The notes: generated by a model not told the origin, from the letters alone. A stretch of DNA of 64,000 nt from Bacteroidota bacterium (GCA_018266575.1 JAFEAE010000022.1:62001-126000); one strand, 5' to 3'. Counted from the stretch's first letter, positions 1 to 8,100 are shown. Made by a program: numbers and translations.

Positions 1-1010
1 GGTAATGTTTTTTCGATCTGCTGTGTATTATAGATTGGCGGCTGACTTGGGTTATATACCGGCACATTACGCACGTGCTTATTTTTCTTTATATAGTGCT
101 TTAGCTTTTTTGCAAATTCCACATTGGTTGAGTGACCAGGGCGGTTTGCAATGATATGCGATTTGATAGGATAACCGATCAATGCCAGGTCTCCTACTAC
201 ATCCAATAGTTTATGACGTGCAGGTTCATTCGGGAAACGTAGTTCAAGATTGTTCAGGTAACCTTCGCTTTTTACTTCTATTTTTTCACGTTTGAAAGCT
301 TTTGCCAACCGTGTCATTTCTTCTTCAGTCACAGGCTTATCTACCACCACAATCGCATTATTGATATCGCCGCCTTTCACTAAATTATTTTCAAGCAGCG
401 CTTCAAGTTCATGCAAAAAACAAAATGTACGGCATGGTGCAATTTCTGCTTTAAAATCTTTCATCGATTTTAATCCTGCGTGTTGTGTTCCAAGCACAGG
501 GCTGTTAAAATCAATAAGTGTAGTTATTTTATAATCCATTGAAGGCATCGCCACCATTTCCACACGTTTCTTTTCATCATAATGTGTAATGTTGGTATCA
601 ATACTATACCATGCTTTTGCAGCGTCCTGTTCAACAATCCCGGCTTCTTCAATGATCTCTACAAATGGTTCTGAACTTCCGTCAATGATAGGTATTTCGG
701 GGCCGTTTATCTCTATCAGGCAATTGTCAATTCCCATCCCAACCAATGCAGCAAGCACATGTTCAACGGTACTTACTTTTGCACCATTATCTTCCAGTGT
801 TGTTCCGCGGGATGTATCCGTAACAAGGTCACAATCGGCTTTTATAACTGGCCTTCCGGCTAGATCGATGCGCTGGAACTGGTAGCCAAACCCGGGGTTA
901 GCTGGCTTCAACGCCATATCCACTTTAATGCCCGTATGCAATCCCGTTCCTGAAATATGCACAGATGTTGCTAATGTATGCTGCTTATCTGGGTTGAAAT
1001 TTGACTCCAT
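1..1010 (-). CDS. lpxC: UDP-3-O-acyl-N-acetylglucosamine deacetylase, 3' end beyond window
   Basis: Removes the N-acetyl group from UDP-3-O-acyl-GlcNAc in the cytoplasm, the committed step of lipid A synthesis. The 336 visible residues follow the LpxC fold. STVEHVLAAL carries catalytic Glu83 and zinc ligand His84, and HKLLDVVGDLALIG supplies zinc ligands His266 and Asp270. The ATG start (MESNFNPDKQ) fits the usual N-terminus. In Bacteroidota LpxC is normally fused to a C-terminal FabZ 3-hydroxyacyl-ACP dehydratase, giving about 460 residues. The gene runs off the left edge, so the FabZ half would lie outside and is not seen. The protein identity is secure; the fusion is inferred from the family. 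Confidence 0.95.
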   Translation of the reverse strand, partial: MESNFNPDKQHTLATSVHISGTGLHTGIKVDMALKPANPGFGYQFQRIDLAGRPVIKADCDLVTDTSRGTTLEDNGAKVSTVEHVLAALVGMGIDNCLIEINGPEIPIIDGSSEPFVEIIEEAGIVEQDAAKAWYSIDTNITHYDEKKRVEMVAMPSMDYKITTLIDFNSPVLGTQHAGLKSMKDFKAEIAPCRTFCFLHELEALLENNLVKGGDINNAIVVVDKPVTEEEMTRLAKAFKREKIEVKSEGYLNNLELRFPNEPARHKLLDVVGDLALIGYPIKSHIIANRPGHSTNVEFAKKLKHYIKKNKHVRNVPVYNPSQPPIYNTQQIEKTL

Positions 1011-1059
1011 TCTTTTTTATTAAGCCGACAAAGATACGATTCGAGGGGGAATTGTGCAT

Positions 1060-1212
1060 GGTGAATTGTGAATGGTCAATGTTGAGTGGTGAATCGTGAA
1101 TAGTCAATCGTTAATGATGAATAAGGTTTTATATAACAACGGTTAATTATCAATAGCTCAAACAATAAATTCTCGCCACTAACTACTCACCATTGACCAT
1201 TCACAATTCACC
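1060..1212. repeat. Intergenic inverted repeat, GTGAAT word family
   Basis: A perfect 22-bp inverted repeat (arms 1060-1081 and 1191-1212) lies between the start of lpxC and the end of the GroES-like gene. The arms and the inner sequence are made of variants of GTGAATnGT and GTCAAT. Related sequence without a partner arm occurs at about 11284-11370, and a translated version lies inside leuS. As RNA it would form a long hairpin and may end transcription of the upstream gene. Confidence 0.8.
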
Positions 1213-1214
1213 TG

Positions 1215-1592
1215 TTAGATTTCCTCTTCCCTTTCCAGCATCAAAATGGCGCTTTGCGGAACGATGAAATATTTTTCGTTTTCATATAAAACTTCGGTTG
1301 CACCACTCACCAGGAAAATAGCAATGTCGCCTTCCCGTGCCTGCAGCGGAACATATTTCACCTGGTCGTCCTGGTTCTTCCAGGGTTCATCATCAACAGG
1401 CATTGGTATTGCATAACCCGGGCCGGTTTTAATTACATACCCTTGCTGCACTTTTTCTTTTTCCTGAACGCCCGGCGGCAAATACAAACCGCTATCTGTT
1501 CTTTCATTTGGCTTTGATGGGCGAATGAGAACACGGTCGCCGATAACCACTAATTTTTTAAACTTAATATCAGATGTAAGATGTAAAGCCAT
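1215..1592 (-). CDS. GroES-like co-chaperonin family protein
   Basis: A 125-residue Cpn10/GroES-fold protein. The N-terminal stretch VVIGDRVLIRPSKPNERTDS followed by GLYLPP is the typical first strand and mobile loop region. EGDIAIFLVSG and the final IVPQSAILML match the last strands. At 125 residues it is longer than classical GroES (about 95), with an insert around residues 60-80 (YAIPMPVDDEPWKNQD). No groEL lies next to it, so it is probably the second, stand-alone GroES-like protein common in Bacteroidota and not the main co-chaperonin. Its partner is unknown. The family call is firm; the role is inferred. Confidence 0.8.
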   Translation of the reverse strand: MALHLTSDIKFKKLVVIGDRVLIRPSKPNERTDSGLYLPPGVQEKEKVQQGYVIKTGPGYAIPMPVDDEPWKNQDDQVKYVPLQAREGDIAIFLVSGATEVLYENEKYFIVPQSAILMLEREEEI

Positions 1593-1629
1593 GTTGTTCG
1601 ATCATTTCAGATTTACAAAAATAAGAATT

Positions 1630-1746
1630 AGATGACAGTTGTTGGTTGGCAGATGCCAGTCAGCGAAGGTAATTTCCTTTATAAATCAAAGTTGATATTA
1701 TTCGACGAAAGGTGAAGTAAAGGCTATCATCTGCGAACTGTCATCT
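1630..1746. repeat. Intergenic inverted repeat
   Basis: The right arm (1728-1746) pairs with two blocks on the left, AGATGACAGTT (1630-1640) and GCAGATG (1649-1655), leaving an 8-nt bulge. It lies between the start of the GroES-like gene and the response regulator, which are divergent, so it is not an ordinary terminator position. No other gene is visible in this gap. Confidence 0.6.
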
Positions 1747-1848
1747 ATCATCTTATCTCTCCAGAGCCGAATTATTAACAAAATATTACACGCCGCATTA
1801 TTATCACAGGCAAATGATTTAATTTTATTTGTACTTAAAATAAAAAAT

Positions 1849-2547
1849 ATGGAAGGAAAAAAACCAAAAATATTATTGTGTGAAGATGATCAGAACCTGG
1901 GGATGGTATTGAAAAATTATTTGGAGCTGAATGATTTTGATGTCACATTAGAACGCGATGGCCGTCTTGGCCTCGCAGCATTTCAACGTGAAAAATTTGA
2001 ATTGTGCCTGCTCGATATCATGATGCCGCATATGGACGGTTTCACCCTCGGAGAAGAGATCCGTGATGTGGACCCGGATATTCCTTTATTCTTTTTGAGT
2101 GCAAAAACAATGAAGGAAGATATCATCCAGGGATATAAGCTCGGCGCTGATGATTACATTACCAAACCTTTTGACAGTGAAGTGTTGTTGCTGAAGATAA
2201 AAGCCATTCTAAAACGCAATGAAGACCTGAATAAAGAAGCCGAGAACAAAGAGTTTGATCTTGGCTCTTACCATTTCAATCCGAAATTGCGTGAACTCAG
2301 CCATAAAGGACAAACACAAACGCTTTCTCCAAAAGAAAATGAATTACTGAAAATGCTTGCAGAACACATGAATGATTTGTTGCCGAGAGAACAGGCATTA
2401 AAAAAGATATGGGGAAGCGATACCTATTTTAACGGAAGAAGTATGGATGTATATATCGCGAAGCTCAGGAAATACCTGAAAGACGACACAAACATAGAGA
2501 TCGTGAATATTCATGGAAACGGTTTCCGGTTAGTTGCACCACATTAA
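1849..2547 (+). CDS. OmpR/PhoB-type response regulator (RprY-like), orphan
   Basis: A two-component transcription factor of 232 residues. The receiver domain (about 6-122) has the acidic pair at CEDD, the phosphoacceptor Asp56 in LLDIMMP, and the conserved Lys106 in YITKPF. The C-terminal winged helix (about 135-230) has LSPKENELLKML and SMDVYIAKLRKYL, typical of the OmpR/PhoB DNA-binding fold. Similarity is closest to the RprY type known from Bacteroides. No histidine kinase lies next to it, so the partner kinase must be encoded elsewhere. A hairpin with a T-run follows the stop codon. Confidence 0.9.
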   Translation: MEGKKPKILLCEDDQNLGMVLKNYLELNDFDVTLERDGRLGLAAFQREKFELCLLDIMMPHMDGFTLGEEIRDVDPDIPLFFLSAKTMKEDIIQGYKLGADDYITKPFDSEVLLLKIKAILKRNEDLNKEAENKEFDLGSYHFNPKLRELSHKGQTQTLSPKENELLKMLAEHMNDLLPREQALKKIWGSDTYFNGRSMDVYIAKLRKYLKDDTNIEIVNIHGNGFRLVAPH

Positions 2548-2582
2548 TTTTTTGAAGAAAATAAATTTCTTACAATAAAAAT

Positions 2583-2609
2583 AGATTGACCTATTCAATC
2601 TCTTTTTTA
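2583..2609 (+). terminator. Hairpin with T-run after the response regulator
   Basis: AGATTGA, a five-base loop, TCAATCT, then CTTTTTTATTT. This has the form of a factor-independent terminator for the plus-strand regulator. It sits between convergent genes, just before the ruvB stop codon. Confidence 0.65.
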
Positions 2610-2610
2610 T

Positions 2611-3642
2611 TTAGAACAGAAGATTTTCACTGTCATTACCTGAAGGTTTTTTTCCGAGATGCTCATACGCTTTTGCAGTAACTTCTCTTCCACGTGGTGT
2701 ACGTTGCAAAAAACCTTCCTGGATTAAAAACGGTTCATATACTTCTTCAAGAGTGCCTGCTTCTTCTGCGACTGCAGTTGCAATGGTCCCAATGCCAACA
2801 GGACCGCCTTTGAATTTTTCTATGATCGTGAGCAGTATCTTATTATCCATTTCATCCAACCCATGTTCATCTACATTCAATGCACGCAATGCATGCTGGG
2901 TTATATTCAGATCGATCACCCCATTGCTTAATACCTGCGCAAAATCACGCACCCGGCGAAGCAAGCCATTTGCAATTCTCGGCGTGCCGCGGCTGCGCCT
3001 TGCAATTTCATTTGCAGCGTCTGAAGTGATTTTTACACCCAGGATTTTTGCAGAACGTGTTATGATCTTATACAACGTTTCTGATGTGTAATATTCCAGC
3101 CGCGATTTTATACCAAAACGCGAAAGCAGCGGCGCTGTAAGCAACCCGCTTCTTGTTGTAGCGCCAACCAATGTAAAGGGATTGATGGTAATTTGTATAC
3201 TTCGTGCATTGGGGCCGCTGTCGATCATGATATCGATGCGGTAATCTTCCATTGCCGCATATAAATATTCTTCCACCACTGTGCTCAACCGGTGGATCTC
3301 ATCTATGAATAATACATCGTTCGGTTCAAGGTTAGTAAGCAACCCTGCAAGATCGCCGGGTTTTTCTATAACAGGCCCTGAAGTTTCTTTGATATTCACA
3401 CCTAATTCATTCGCTACAATGCGGCTCAATGTTGTTTTGCCTAATCCCGGCGGGCCATGAAACAGAATATGGTCCAGCGCTTCACCACGCATCTTCGCCG
3501 CCTTAATAAATATTTTCAGGTTCTCAATCAGTTGAGGTTGTCCTGAAAAATCTTCAAGCTCACGTGGACGAATATTATTCTCGAACTCTTTATCCGCAGC
3601 ACTCAGCAATTCTTTATCATTATTCAAATTGGCATTTGGCAT
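2611..3642 (-). CDS. ruvB: Holliday junction branch migration ATPase RuvB
   Basis: Motor subunit of the RuvAB complex that drives branch migration at Holliday junctions during recombinational repair. The 343 residues show the full AAA+ core: Walker A GPPGLGKT (63-70), Walker B VLFIDEIH (Asp114, Glu115), the sensor/arginine-finger region VGATTRSGLLTAPLLSRFG, and the C-terminal winged helix ending in GFLQRTPRGREVT. The length is normal for RuvB. ruvC is in this window but far away (about 21.7 kb), and ruvA is not visible, so the three genes are dispersed. Start ATG (MPNANLNNDK). Confidence 0.97.
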   Translation of the reverse strand: MPNANLNNDKELLSAADKEFENNIRPRELEDFSGQPQLIENLKIFIKAAKMRGEALDHILFHGPPGLGKTTLSRIVANELGVNIKETSGPVIEKPGDLAGLLTNLEPNDVLFIDEIHRLSTVVEEYLYAAMEDYRIDIMIDSGPNARSIQITINPFTLVGATTRSGLLTAPLLSRFGIKSRLEYYTSETLYKIITRSAKILGVKITSDAANEIARRSRGTPRIANGLLRRVRDFAQVLSNGVIDLNITQHALRALNVDEHGLDEMDNKILLTIIEKFKGGPVGIGTIATAVAEEAGTLEEVYEPFLIQEGFLQRTPRGREVTAKAYEHLGKKPSGNDSENLLF

Positions 3643-3685
3643 AGTTCAAAGTTAGATAGCAAAAGGCAAAACCGGAAAAGGGATT

Positions 3686-3824
3686 TTAGAAGTGTTTCAC
3701 GCAGAGGCGCGGAGTCTTGCAGGTATGCCATGTCTGTAACGAGCGAATAATAATTAGTTGCTTCTATAGACATGGCATACCTCAGCGTACAAGACCCTAC
3801 ATTCTCTGCGCCTCTACGTAAAGG
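3686..3824. repeat. Composite nested palindromic element, copy 1
   Basis: Inner arms AGGTATGCCATGTCT (3721-3735) and AGACATGGCATACCT (3768-3782) form a perfect 15-bp inverted repeat. Outside them, TTTCACGCAGAGGCGC-like sequence on the left pairs with GCGCCTCTACGTAAA-like sequence on the right. A second copy with the same inner palindrome but diverged outer arms lies at 7963-8099. It occupies the divergent gap between ruvB and the MarR gene, upstream of the MarR promoter. Confidence 0.8.
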
Positions 3825-3831
3825 AAAAAAA

Positions 3832-3850
3832 TATATTTGTATATACAAAT
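3832..3850 (+). promoter_or_regulatory. Promoter overlapped by a palindromic MarR operator, site 1
   Basis: TATATTTG (3832-3839) matches the Bacteroidota -7 consensus TAnnTTTG. It overlaps the perfect 16-bp palindrome ATTTGTATATACAAAT (3835-3850), 21 nt before the GTG start of the MarR gene. The same palindrome occurs before the next gene. A bound MarR dimer would cover the promoter, so autorepression is the simplest reading. Confidence 0.75.
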
Positions 3851-3871
3851 AAAAACACTTTACTTTGTGCT

Positions 3872-4303
3872 GTGAAAAAATTATCCGATAGTTACTATAA
3901 CAAGTGCATCTATTTTGTATCAAATGCATTGGCAAGAAAGATAGAAAAGATAGCGCAGCAATCGTGGGATAGAGTAAACCTTGCTCCCAGTCATGGTTAT
4001 TTGCTGATGCTTGTATTGGAAGCGCCGGGGATACAACCTACGGTATTGAGCGAAGAGTTGCACCTTACGCCATCTACCATCACAAGGCTCATTGAAAAAC
4101 TGGAACAAAAAAAACTATTGGTAAGGATTTATGAAGGGAAAACAACCAATGTTTATCCCACACCGAAAGCAAAAGAGCTTTTACCTAAATTAAAGGAATG
4201 TGTAGATGATTTTTATGCAAGCTATTCATCTGCTCTCGGGAAAGAAGAGAGCACCAAATTGATCCAAAGTATGAACCGTATTGCCGATAAACTGGCAGGT
4301 TAA
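3872..4303 (+). CDS. MarR-family transcriptional regulator
   Basis: A 143-residue winged-helix regulator. The recognition helix region is PTVLSEELHLTPSTITRLIE (about 56-75), followed by the wing KKLLVRIYEGKTTNVYPT and a C-terminal dimerisation helix. GTG start. The identical palindrome lies before this gene and before the oxidoreductase gene that follows on the same strand, so the protein probably represses both itself and that gene. MarR proteins are usually released from DNA by small phenolic or oxidising ligands; the ligand here is unknown. The family call is firm and the regulatory circuit is inferred from the shared site. Confidence 0.92.
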   Translation: MKKLSDSYYNKCIYFVSNALARKIEKIAQQSWDRVNLAPSHGYLLMLVLEAPGIQPTVLSEELHLTPSTITRLIEKLEQKKLLVRIYEGKTTNVYPTPKAKELLPKLKECVDDFYASYSSALGKEESTKLIQSMNRIADKLAG

Positions 4304-4319
4304 ATTTTTTTATCTAAAT

Positions 4320-4344
4320 ATTTGTATATACAAATATATTTTTG
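4320..4344 (+). promoter_or_regulatory. MarR operator site 2 with -7 box
   Basis: Palindrome ATTTGTATATACAAAT (4320-4335), extendable to 20 bp, followed immediately by TATTTTTG (4337-4344), a perfect TAnnTTTG -7 box. The ATG of the oxidoreductase lies 23 nt downstream. The operator fills the spacer between the expected -33 and -7 elements. Confidence 0.75.
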
Positions 4345-4367
4345 AACACTTATAAAATCACACAACA

Positions 4368-5276
4368 ATGAAATTTGTAATCACAGGTGCAGCAGGGCAT
4401 ATATCAAAACCGCTCACCGAAAAACTGTTAGCGCAAAAACATGAAATAACTGTAATTAGCAGAAGTGAAAAAAATATTCAACCGCTGATCGCGAAAGGTG
4501 CAAAAGCAGCGATTGGTTCTGTTGAAGATGTTGCATTTTTAACCAAAGCATTTACAGGAGCAGATGCAGTGTACACAATGGTTCCGCCGAATATGTCTGC
4601 AACTAACTGGAAAAAATGGATCGGACAGATAGGAAAAAATTATGCAGATGCGATCAAAGCAAGTGGAGTAAAATATGTAGTGAACCTGAGTAGCATCGGT
4701 GCACATTTACCCGAAGGTTGCGGGCCGGTTACCGGACTTCATTATGCAGAAAAAGCTATTAATGAACTGCAGGATGTGCATATCAAAAATTTACGCCCTG
4801 CATATTTTTATACTAACCTGCTGGGAAATGTGGGCATGATAAAAAACATTGGTCTTATGGGTGCAAATTTTGGAGGACAAAACCTTAAAGTAGTTTTGGT
4901 GAACCCTGAAGATATTGCTGAGGTTGCCTTTGAAGAATTATCAAAACTTAATTTTACCGGGCACAGTATCCGCTATATTGCAAGCGATGAAACAACTACG
5001 GATGAAATCGCTTCGGTTTTTGGTAATGCCATCGGGAAACCTGATTTAAAATGGGTCGTTTTCAGTGATGAAGATGCATTGAATGGAATGATCCAAGCTG
5101 GTTTACCGGAAGAGGTCGCTAAAAATTTTCAGGAAATGAATATATGCATGCAATCCGGAAGAATGAATGAAGATTACTGGAAAAACCACCCTGTACTTAG
5201 CAAAACCAAATTGGAAGATTTTGCGAAAACTTTTGCGGCTATTTATAATGGTGAAGCAACGGCAGCATTACATTAA
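4368..5276 (+). CDS. NmrA-like NAD(P)-binding oxidoreductase
   Basis: A 302-residue atypical short-chain dehydrogenase of the NmrA/NAD(P)H-azoreductase-like group. The N-terminal Rossmann motif is ITGAAGHISKPL, and VYTMVPPNM and VVNLSSIGAH mark the later nucleotide-binding strands. The canonical YxxxK catalytic pair is not evident, as is usual in this group, so it may act as a redox sensor or as a quinone/NAD(P)H-dependent reductase. It follows the MarR gene after 64 nt and carries the same operator, which points to an inducible detoxification role. The substrate is unknown. Confidence 0.8.
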   Translation: MKFVITGAAGHISKPLTEKLLAQKHEITVISRSEKNIQPLIAKGAKAAIGSVEDVAFLTKAFTGADAVYTMVPPNMSATNWKKWIGQIGKNYADAIKASGVKYVVNLSSIGAHLPEGCGPVTGLHYAEKAINELQDVHIKNLRPAYFYTNLLGNVGMIKNIGLMGANFGGQNLKVVLVNPEDIAEVAFEELSKLNFTGHSIRYIASDETTTDEIASVFGNAIGKPDLKWVVFSDEDALNGMIQAGLPEEVAKNFQEMNICMQSGRMNEDYWKNHPVLSKTKLEDFAKTFAAIYNGEATAALH

Positions 5277-5295
5277 GATTTAGATTTGTTTCATT

Positions 5296-5343
5296 CAAAG
5301 GCGCTAAGCATTTTCGTAGCGACTTAATAACTTTGCGCCTTTG
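5296..5343. terminator. Inverted repeat after the oxidoreductase gene
   Basis: CAAAGGCGC (5296-5304) pairs with GCGCCTTTG (5335-5343), with an inner GCTA/TAGC pairing. It belongs to the TTTCACGCAAAGGCGC word family also seen at 3686, 7963 and 31668. Its position 20 nt after a stop codon suggests a terminator. Confidence 0.55.
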
Positions 5344-5388
5344 CGTAAAAACAAAACCTGCAAATTATAAGACCATAGCTCAATAGTT

Positions 5389-5455
5389 GTACTACAGATG
5401 AAAGTATTGCGACGCAACGATGATGAAAAGAGAACAAATGCTGGTTACCCAAAAA
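5389..5455 (+). repeat. Interspersed repeat, TGCGACGCAASGATG family, copy A
   Basis: Core TGCGACGCAACGATG at 5408-5422, followed by an AGAACAAATGCTGGTTACC segment. Three other copies with the same core lie near 16362, 29045 and 33006. This copy covers the apparent first codons of the next gene. Confidence 0.75.
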
Positions 5456-5470
5456 ATCACATTGCATTAT

Positions 5471-5755
5471 ATGACTGCTGAAAATTTTAAATCATCGCTT
5501 TCTCAAACAAATCCACCTAAAGGAATTTCGATATTATTGGAATCTTTATGGCTTGATGCTAAGGGTGACTGGCATGCAGCACATGAACTGATCGACGACC
5601 TGGAAGAAGTGAAAGCATATCATGTGCATGCATATTTGCATCGCAAGGAAGGTGATATTTCAAATGCGAATTATTGGTATAGAAGAGCAGGAAAACAAAT
5701 GCCGGGATATTCGCTGGAGAAAGAATGGGAAGATTTGGTGGAAGGACTTTTGTAA
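5471..5755 (+). CDS. Conserved hypothetical protein, about 94 residues
   Basis: A small soluble protein with no recognised domain. Conserved-looking blocks are GDWHAAHELIDDLEE, YLHRKEGDISNANYWYRRAG and LEKEWEDLVEGLL, which read like a short helical repeat. The frame is open upstream to an ATG at 5420, but that N-terminal extension is encoded by an interspersed repeat. The start MTAENFKSSL at 5471 is therefore preferred. It is convergent with the OmpA/DUF937 gene, and the gap holds a strong hairpin. Function unknown. Confidence 0.65.
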   Translation: MTAENFKSSLSQTNPPKGISILLESLWLDAKGDWHAAHELIDDLEEVKAYHVHAYLHRKEGDISNANYWYRRAGKQMPGYSLEKEWEDLVEGLL

Positions 5756-5779
5756 TCAGAAATGAGAAATAATAAATAA

Positions 5780-5830
5780 GGAGTGAGAAAGTTCATTAGT
5801 GTAGCTTGCGCTAAAGAACTTTCTCACTCC
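5780..5830. terminator. Bidirectional hairpin between convergent genes
   Basis: Perfect 15-bp arms GGAGTGAGAAAGTTC (5780-5794) and GAACTTTCTCACTCC (5816-5830). Flanking AT-rich sequence (AGAAATAATAAATAAG left, TTATTTCTTA-like right) lengthens the stem. It lies between two convergent stop codons, the expected place for a shared terminator. Confidence 0.7.
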
Positions 5831-5856
5831 CCATTTCTTATTAATTATTTCTTATT

Positions 5857-7110
5857 TCATAATCTAACACTCACGAATACACGACGATCGTGTACACGAT
5901 CTGATTCCGGAGCTGTAGCAGGATATTTTGCAAAGTCAGAACCATATCCGTCTGCCCCTGTGACCTGTTTGCTTACGCCGGCTTTTTCAAGCGCAGCTTT
6001 CACTGCCTCAGCCCTGTCTTTCGATAATTTTTTATTTACTGTTTCATCACCGGTTTTATCTGTGTAACCACCAATCTTGATAGCTGATTTCGGGAATGCT
6101 TTTAATATCGCAGCAATATTATCGATCTGGTGCTGGCTTTCCGGAGTGATCTCAGCGCTTGCTGTCTTGAAATTCAGGTTATCAAAATCAAACCAGGTTT
6201 TCTTCAACGAATCTTCACCAAGTTTTGCATAATCTGTTTTTAAAAATGCCACAAGCTGATCTTCGATTCCACCTTTATATGCATCAAGCTCCGTACCATT
6301 TGGCAAAGCCACTTTTACAGTAACCAATCCACTCAAATTAGTTGTATCAATATTTGCTTTTGCAGTAGTATCTGTTGTTTCCGCAATTGTTGCATCGCTT
6401 TTATTATTACATCCTTTTACTAAATAAATAAGCAATGCAATAACGAGAACAGATAACAATAACGGTATTAAAAATTTCATTCCGCTACCTGCTTTTTCTT
6501 CTGCCTCATGTGCATAATGCGATGCGGCGGCGGAAATATTTTTTGCCTTGTTACTAACCGTTGCTGTGCCTAATCCTAACAAACTGCTTAACGACCCCAA
6601 CCCTGCAGGAAGGGCGTTAAGGATGCTGCTCTTTTCATTTTGCAATGATTGAGCAAGAGCGGATGAAGATATATTGTTCGATAATGCATGATTACCAATC
6701 ACAGCAAGAGCAGCAGGGGCAGCACTGCTAAGCAAAGCCGATGCAGAAGATGTTTTAACGTTTGCAAAATTGGCAACCGCATGTTCTACAGATGTCAGCT
6801 TATCGCCAAACAAGCTTTTTACAATATCAAAACCTGCAGAAAGAGAGCTGTTATTTCCTCCACTATTAAAAAGGTTTCCCAAATTGCTTAAAGTACCATT
6901 GCGCAGGGCATCTTTAGCCAGTTGTAAAATGTTTGATGCACCATGTTCGCCGGTAGTTGCTTTAGTTATAATGCCACTGATCACAGCAGGTACAACACCA
7001 GAAAGCGCGTTTGAAATTCCACTCTGGCTTTCACCTAAGGAAGATGCTGCTTTGTTTAGAATTTCATTGGTGAAAAGTTGCTTTACCGAATCCATAAGAT
7101 TTAAAGACAT
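5857..7110 (-). CDS. DUF937 - transmembrane - OmpA-like domain protein
   Basis: A 417-residue envelope protein in three parts. The N-terminal DUF937 region (about 5-185) is rich in Ala, Ser and Gly. A single membrane helix (about 212-231, FLIPLLLSVLVIALLIYL) follows. The C-terminal OmpA domain (about 305-417) contains IKIGGYTDKTGDETVNKKLS and RAEAVKAAL, the peptidoglycan-binding signature. There is no signal peptide, so the N-terminal domain is probably cytoplasmic with the OmpA domain in the periplasm, tethering the inner membrane to the wall. DUF937 has no settled function. A cluster of glycines and asparagines near residue 85 looks like a linker. Confidence 0.85.
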   Translation of the reverse strand: MSLNLMDSVKQLFTNEILNKAASSLGESQSGISNALSGVVPAVISGIITKATTGEHGASNILQLAKDALRNGTLSNLGNLFNSGGNNSSLSAGFDIVKSLFGDKLTSVEHAVANFANVKTSSASALLSSAAPAALAVIGNHALSNNISSSALAQSLQNEKSSILNALPAGLGSLSSLLGLGTATVSNKAKNISAAASHYAHEAEEKAGSGMKFLIPLLLSVLVIALLIYLVKGCNNKSDATIAETTDTTAKANIDTTNLSGLVTVKVALPNGTELDAYKGGIEDQLVAFLKTDYAKLGEDSLKKTWFDFDNLNFKTASAEITPESQHQIDNIAAILKAFPKSAIKIGGYTDKTGDETVNKKLSKDRAEAVKAALEKAGVSKQVTGADGYGSDFAKYPATAPESDRVHDRRVFVSVRL

Positions 7111-7232
7111 ACGAAAGGTTTTAGATTAGAAAATGATTGTAAATACAAATCTTAGAAAGGATAATAACTAACAATTCTGAAAGGGGGCGAAAAGGTAGCA
7201 ACTTTTATGAAATGATGTACAAAATTTAATTG

Positions 7233-7958
7233 TTATTTTTCGATATACTTATTCAAGCTAAGTATAAAATCAGGATCGGGAGAATTTTTTAGCCAGGTTT
7301 CTTTTTCAGAAAATTTACAAACTCCGGGATAATCGCCTTTCCAATTTTGCATGTCAGCAATAAGTTGAAAATGCAGATGCGGCGGCCAGTTACCATTTTC
7401 AAAACGCATTCCGAATTCCGTGAATACTTCACCTTTAATGATCCGTTTTCCCTCGTGCAGGTTTTTAATGGAGTTCAAACTAAGATGGCCGTATAATGTG
7501 TGAAAAGAAATCCATTCAATATTATGCGTGAGGATGATTGTTGCCCCATAATCGCTGTCGTTATTATTAAAAGCAAAACTGTGAACGATGCCATCCAATG
7601 GCGACATTACTTTTGTTCCGGCTTCGCCCCAAATATCGGTGCCAAGGTGCAAACGTCGTGGTTCGACCTCATCCCCAGCCCCTCTCCCGGTGGGGAGGGG
7701 AGACGAATCAAAATGTTTGCTGCGTGCGTATAGCGTGCGGTGTTCTGCATAACCACCAATTCCATATTTGCATTGATGTGTTCGTAATGTTGTGTTGATA
7801 TAATTCGCAAAACGTTCGGTGTCTGCAATTTCGTCGGAAGATAATCCCTTATTGTTTTCGGTGAAATCGAATAGATATAATTTATCTGTTCCAGGATTGA
7901 ATGGAACAACCTGGTGAAATTCGGCTGAATATTTTTTTAAAACTTCTTCCAGTTGCAT
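7233..7958 (-). CDS. M23-family metallopeptidase with an in-frame palindromic insert
   Basis: A 241-residue LytM/lysostaphin-type zinc endopeptidase, expected to cut peptidoglycan cross-links. Zinc ligands are His104 and Asp108 in RLHLGTDIWG and His196 in PPHLHFQLI (His194 is the partner catalytic His). TLYGHLS is the further conserved His block. Residues 84-100 (SSPLPTGRGAGDE core) are encoded by a GC-rich palindromic repeat that also occurs twice in leuS. It sits only a few residues before the first zinc ligand. No signal peptide is visible, so the export route or a cytoplasmic role is open. The enzyme appears intact. Confidence 0.85.
   Translation of the reverse strand: MQLEEVLKKYSAEFHQVVPFNPGTDKLYLFDFTENNKGLSSDEIADTERFANYINTTLRTHQCKYGIGGYAEHRTLYARSKHFDSSPLPTGRGAGDEVEPRRLHLGTDIWGEAGTKVMSPLDGIVHSFAFNNNDSDYGATIILTHNIEWISFHTLYGHLSLNSIKNLHEGKRIIKGEVFTEFGMRFENGNWPPHLHFQLIADMQNWKGDYPGVCKFSEKETWLKNSPDPDFILSLNKYIEK
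7665..7709. repeat. GC-rich coding palindrome, copy 1 (in M23 peptidase)
   Basis: Read on the coding (minus) strand it has a CTCCCC/GGGGAG core followed by GGGGCTGGGGATGAGG. It is translated in the frame that gives the SPLPTGRGAGDE segment. Two related copies in leuS (11919-11960, 13511-13560) are translated in the same relative frame. Confidence 0.8.
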
Positions 7959-7962
7959 TTTA

Positions 7963-8099
7963 AAGAATTTTCACGCAAAGGTGCAACGACGCAAAGATAG
8001 GTATGCCATGTCTGTTGCCTGATGATTCATTTTATCAACTTGTAAAGACATGGCATACGGCTGAACAATTCGTTGCGCCGTTGCGTCTTCGCGAGAAAT
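7963..8099. repeat. Composite nested palindromic element, copy 2
   Basis: Inner arms AGGTATGCCATGTCT (7999-8013) and AGACATGGCATAC (8046-8058) are the same as in copy 1 at 3721-3782. The outer arms are TTTTCACGCAAAGGTGCAAC-like on the left and GTTGCGCCGTTGCG-like on the right. It lies between the M23 peptidase start and the S41 protease stop codon. Confidence 0.8.
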
Positions 8100-8100
8100 A

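Noticed and set aside
1824..1831. -7 box TTTATTTG before the response regulator
   Set aside because: It lacks the A at position two of TAnnTTTG and has no -33 partner, so it was not listed as a promoter.
3624..3935. A 103-codon minus-strand open frame between ruvB and the MarR gene
   Set aside because: It runs through the composite palindrome and the MarR operator and into the MarR coding start; the product has no conserved features.
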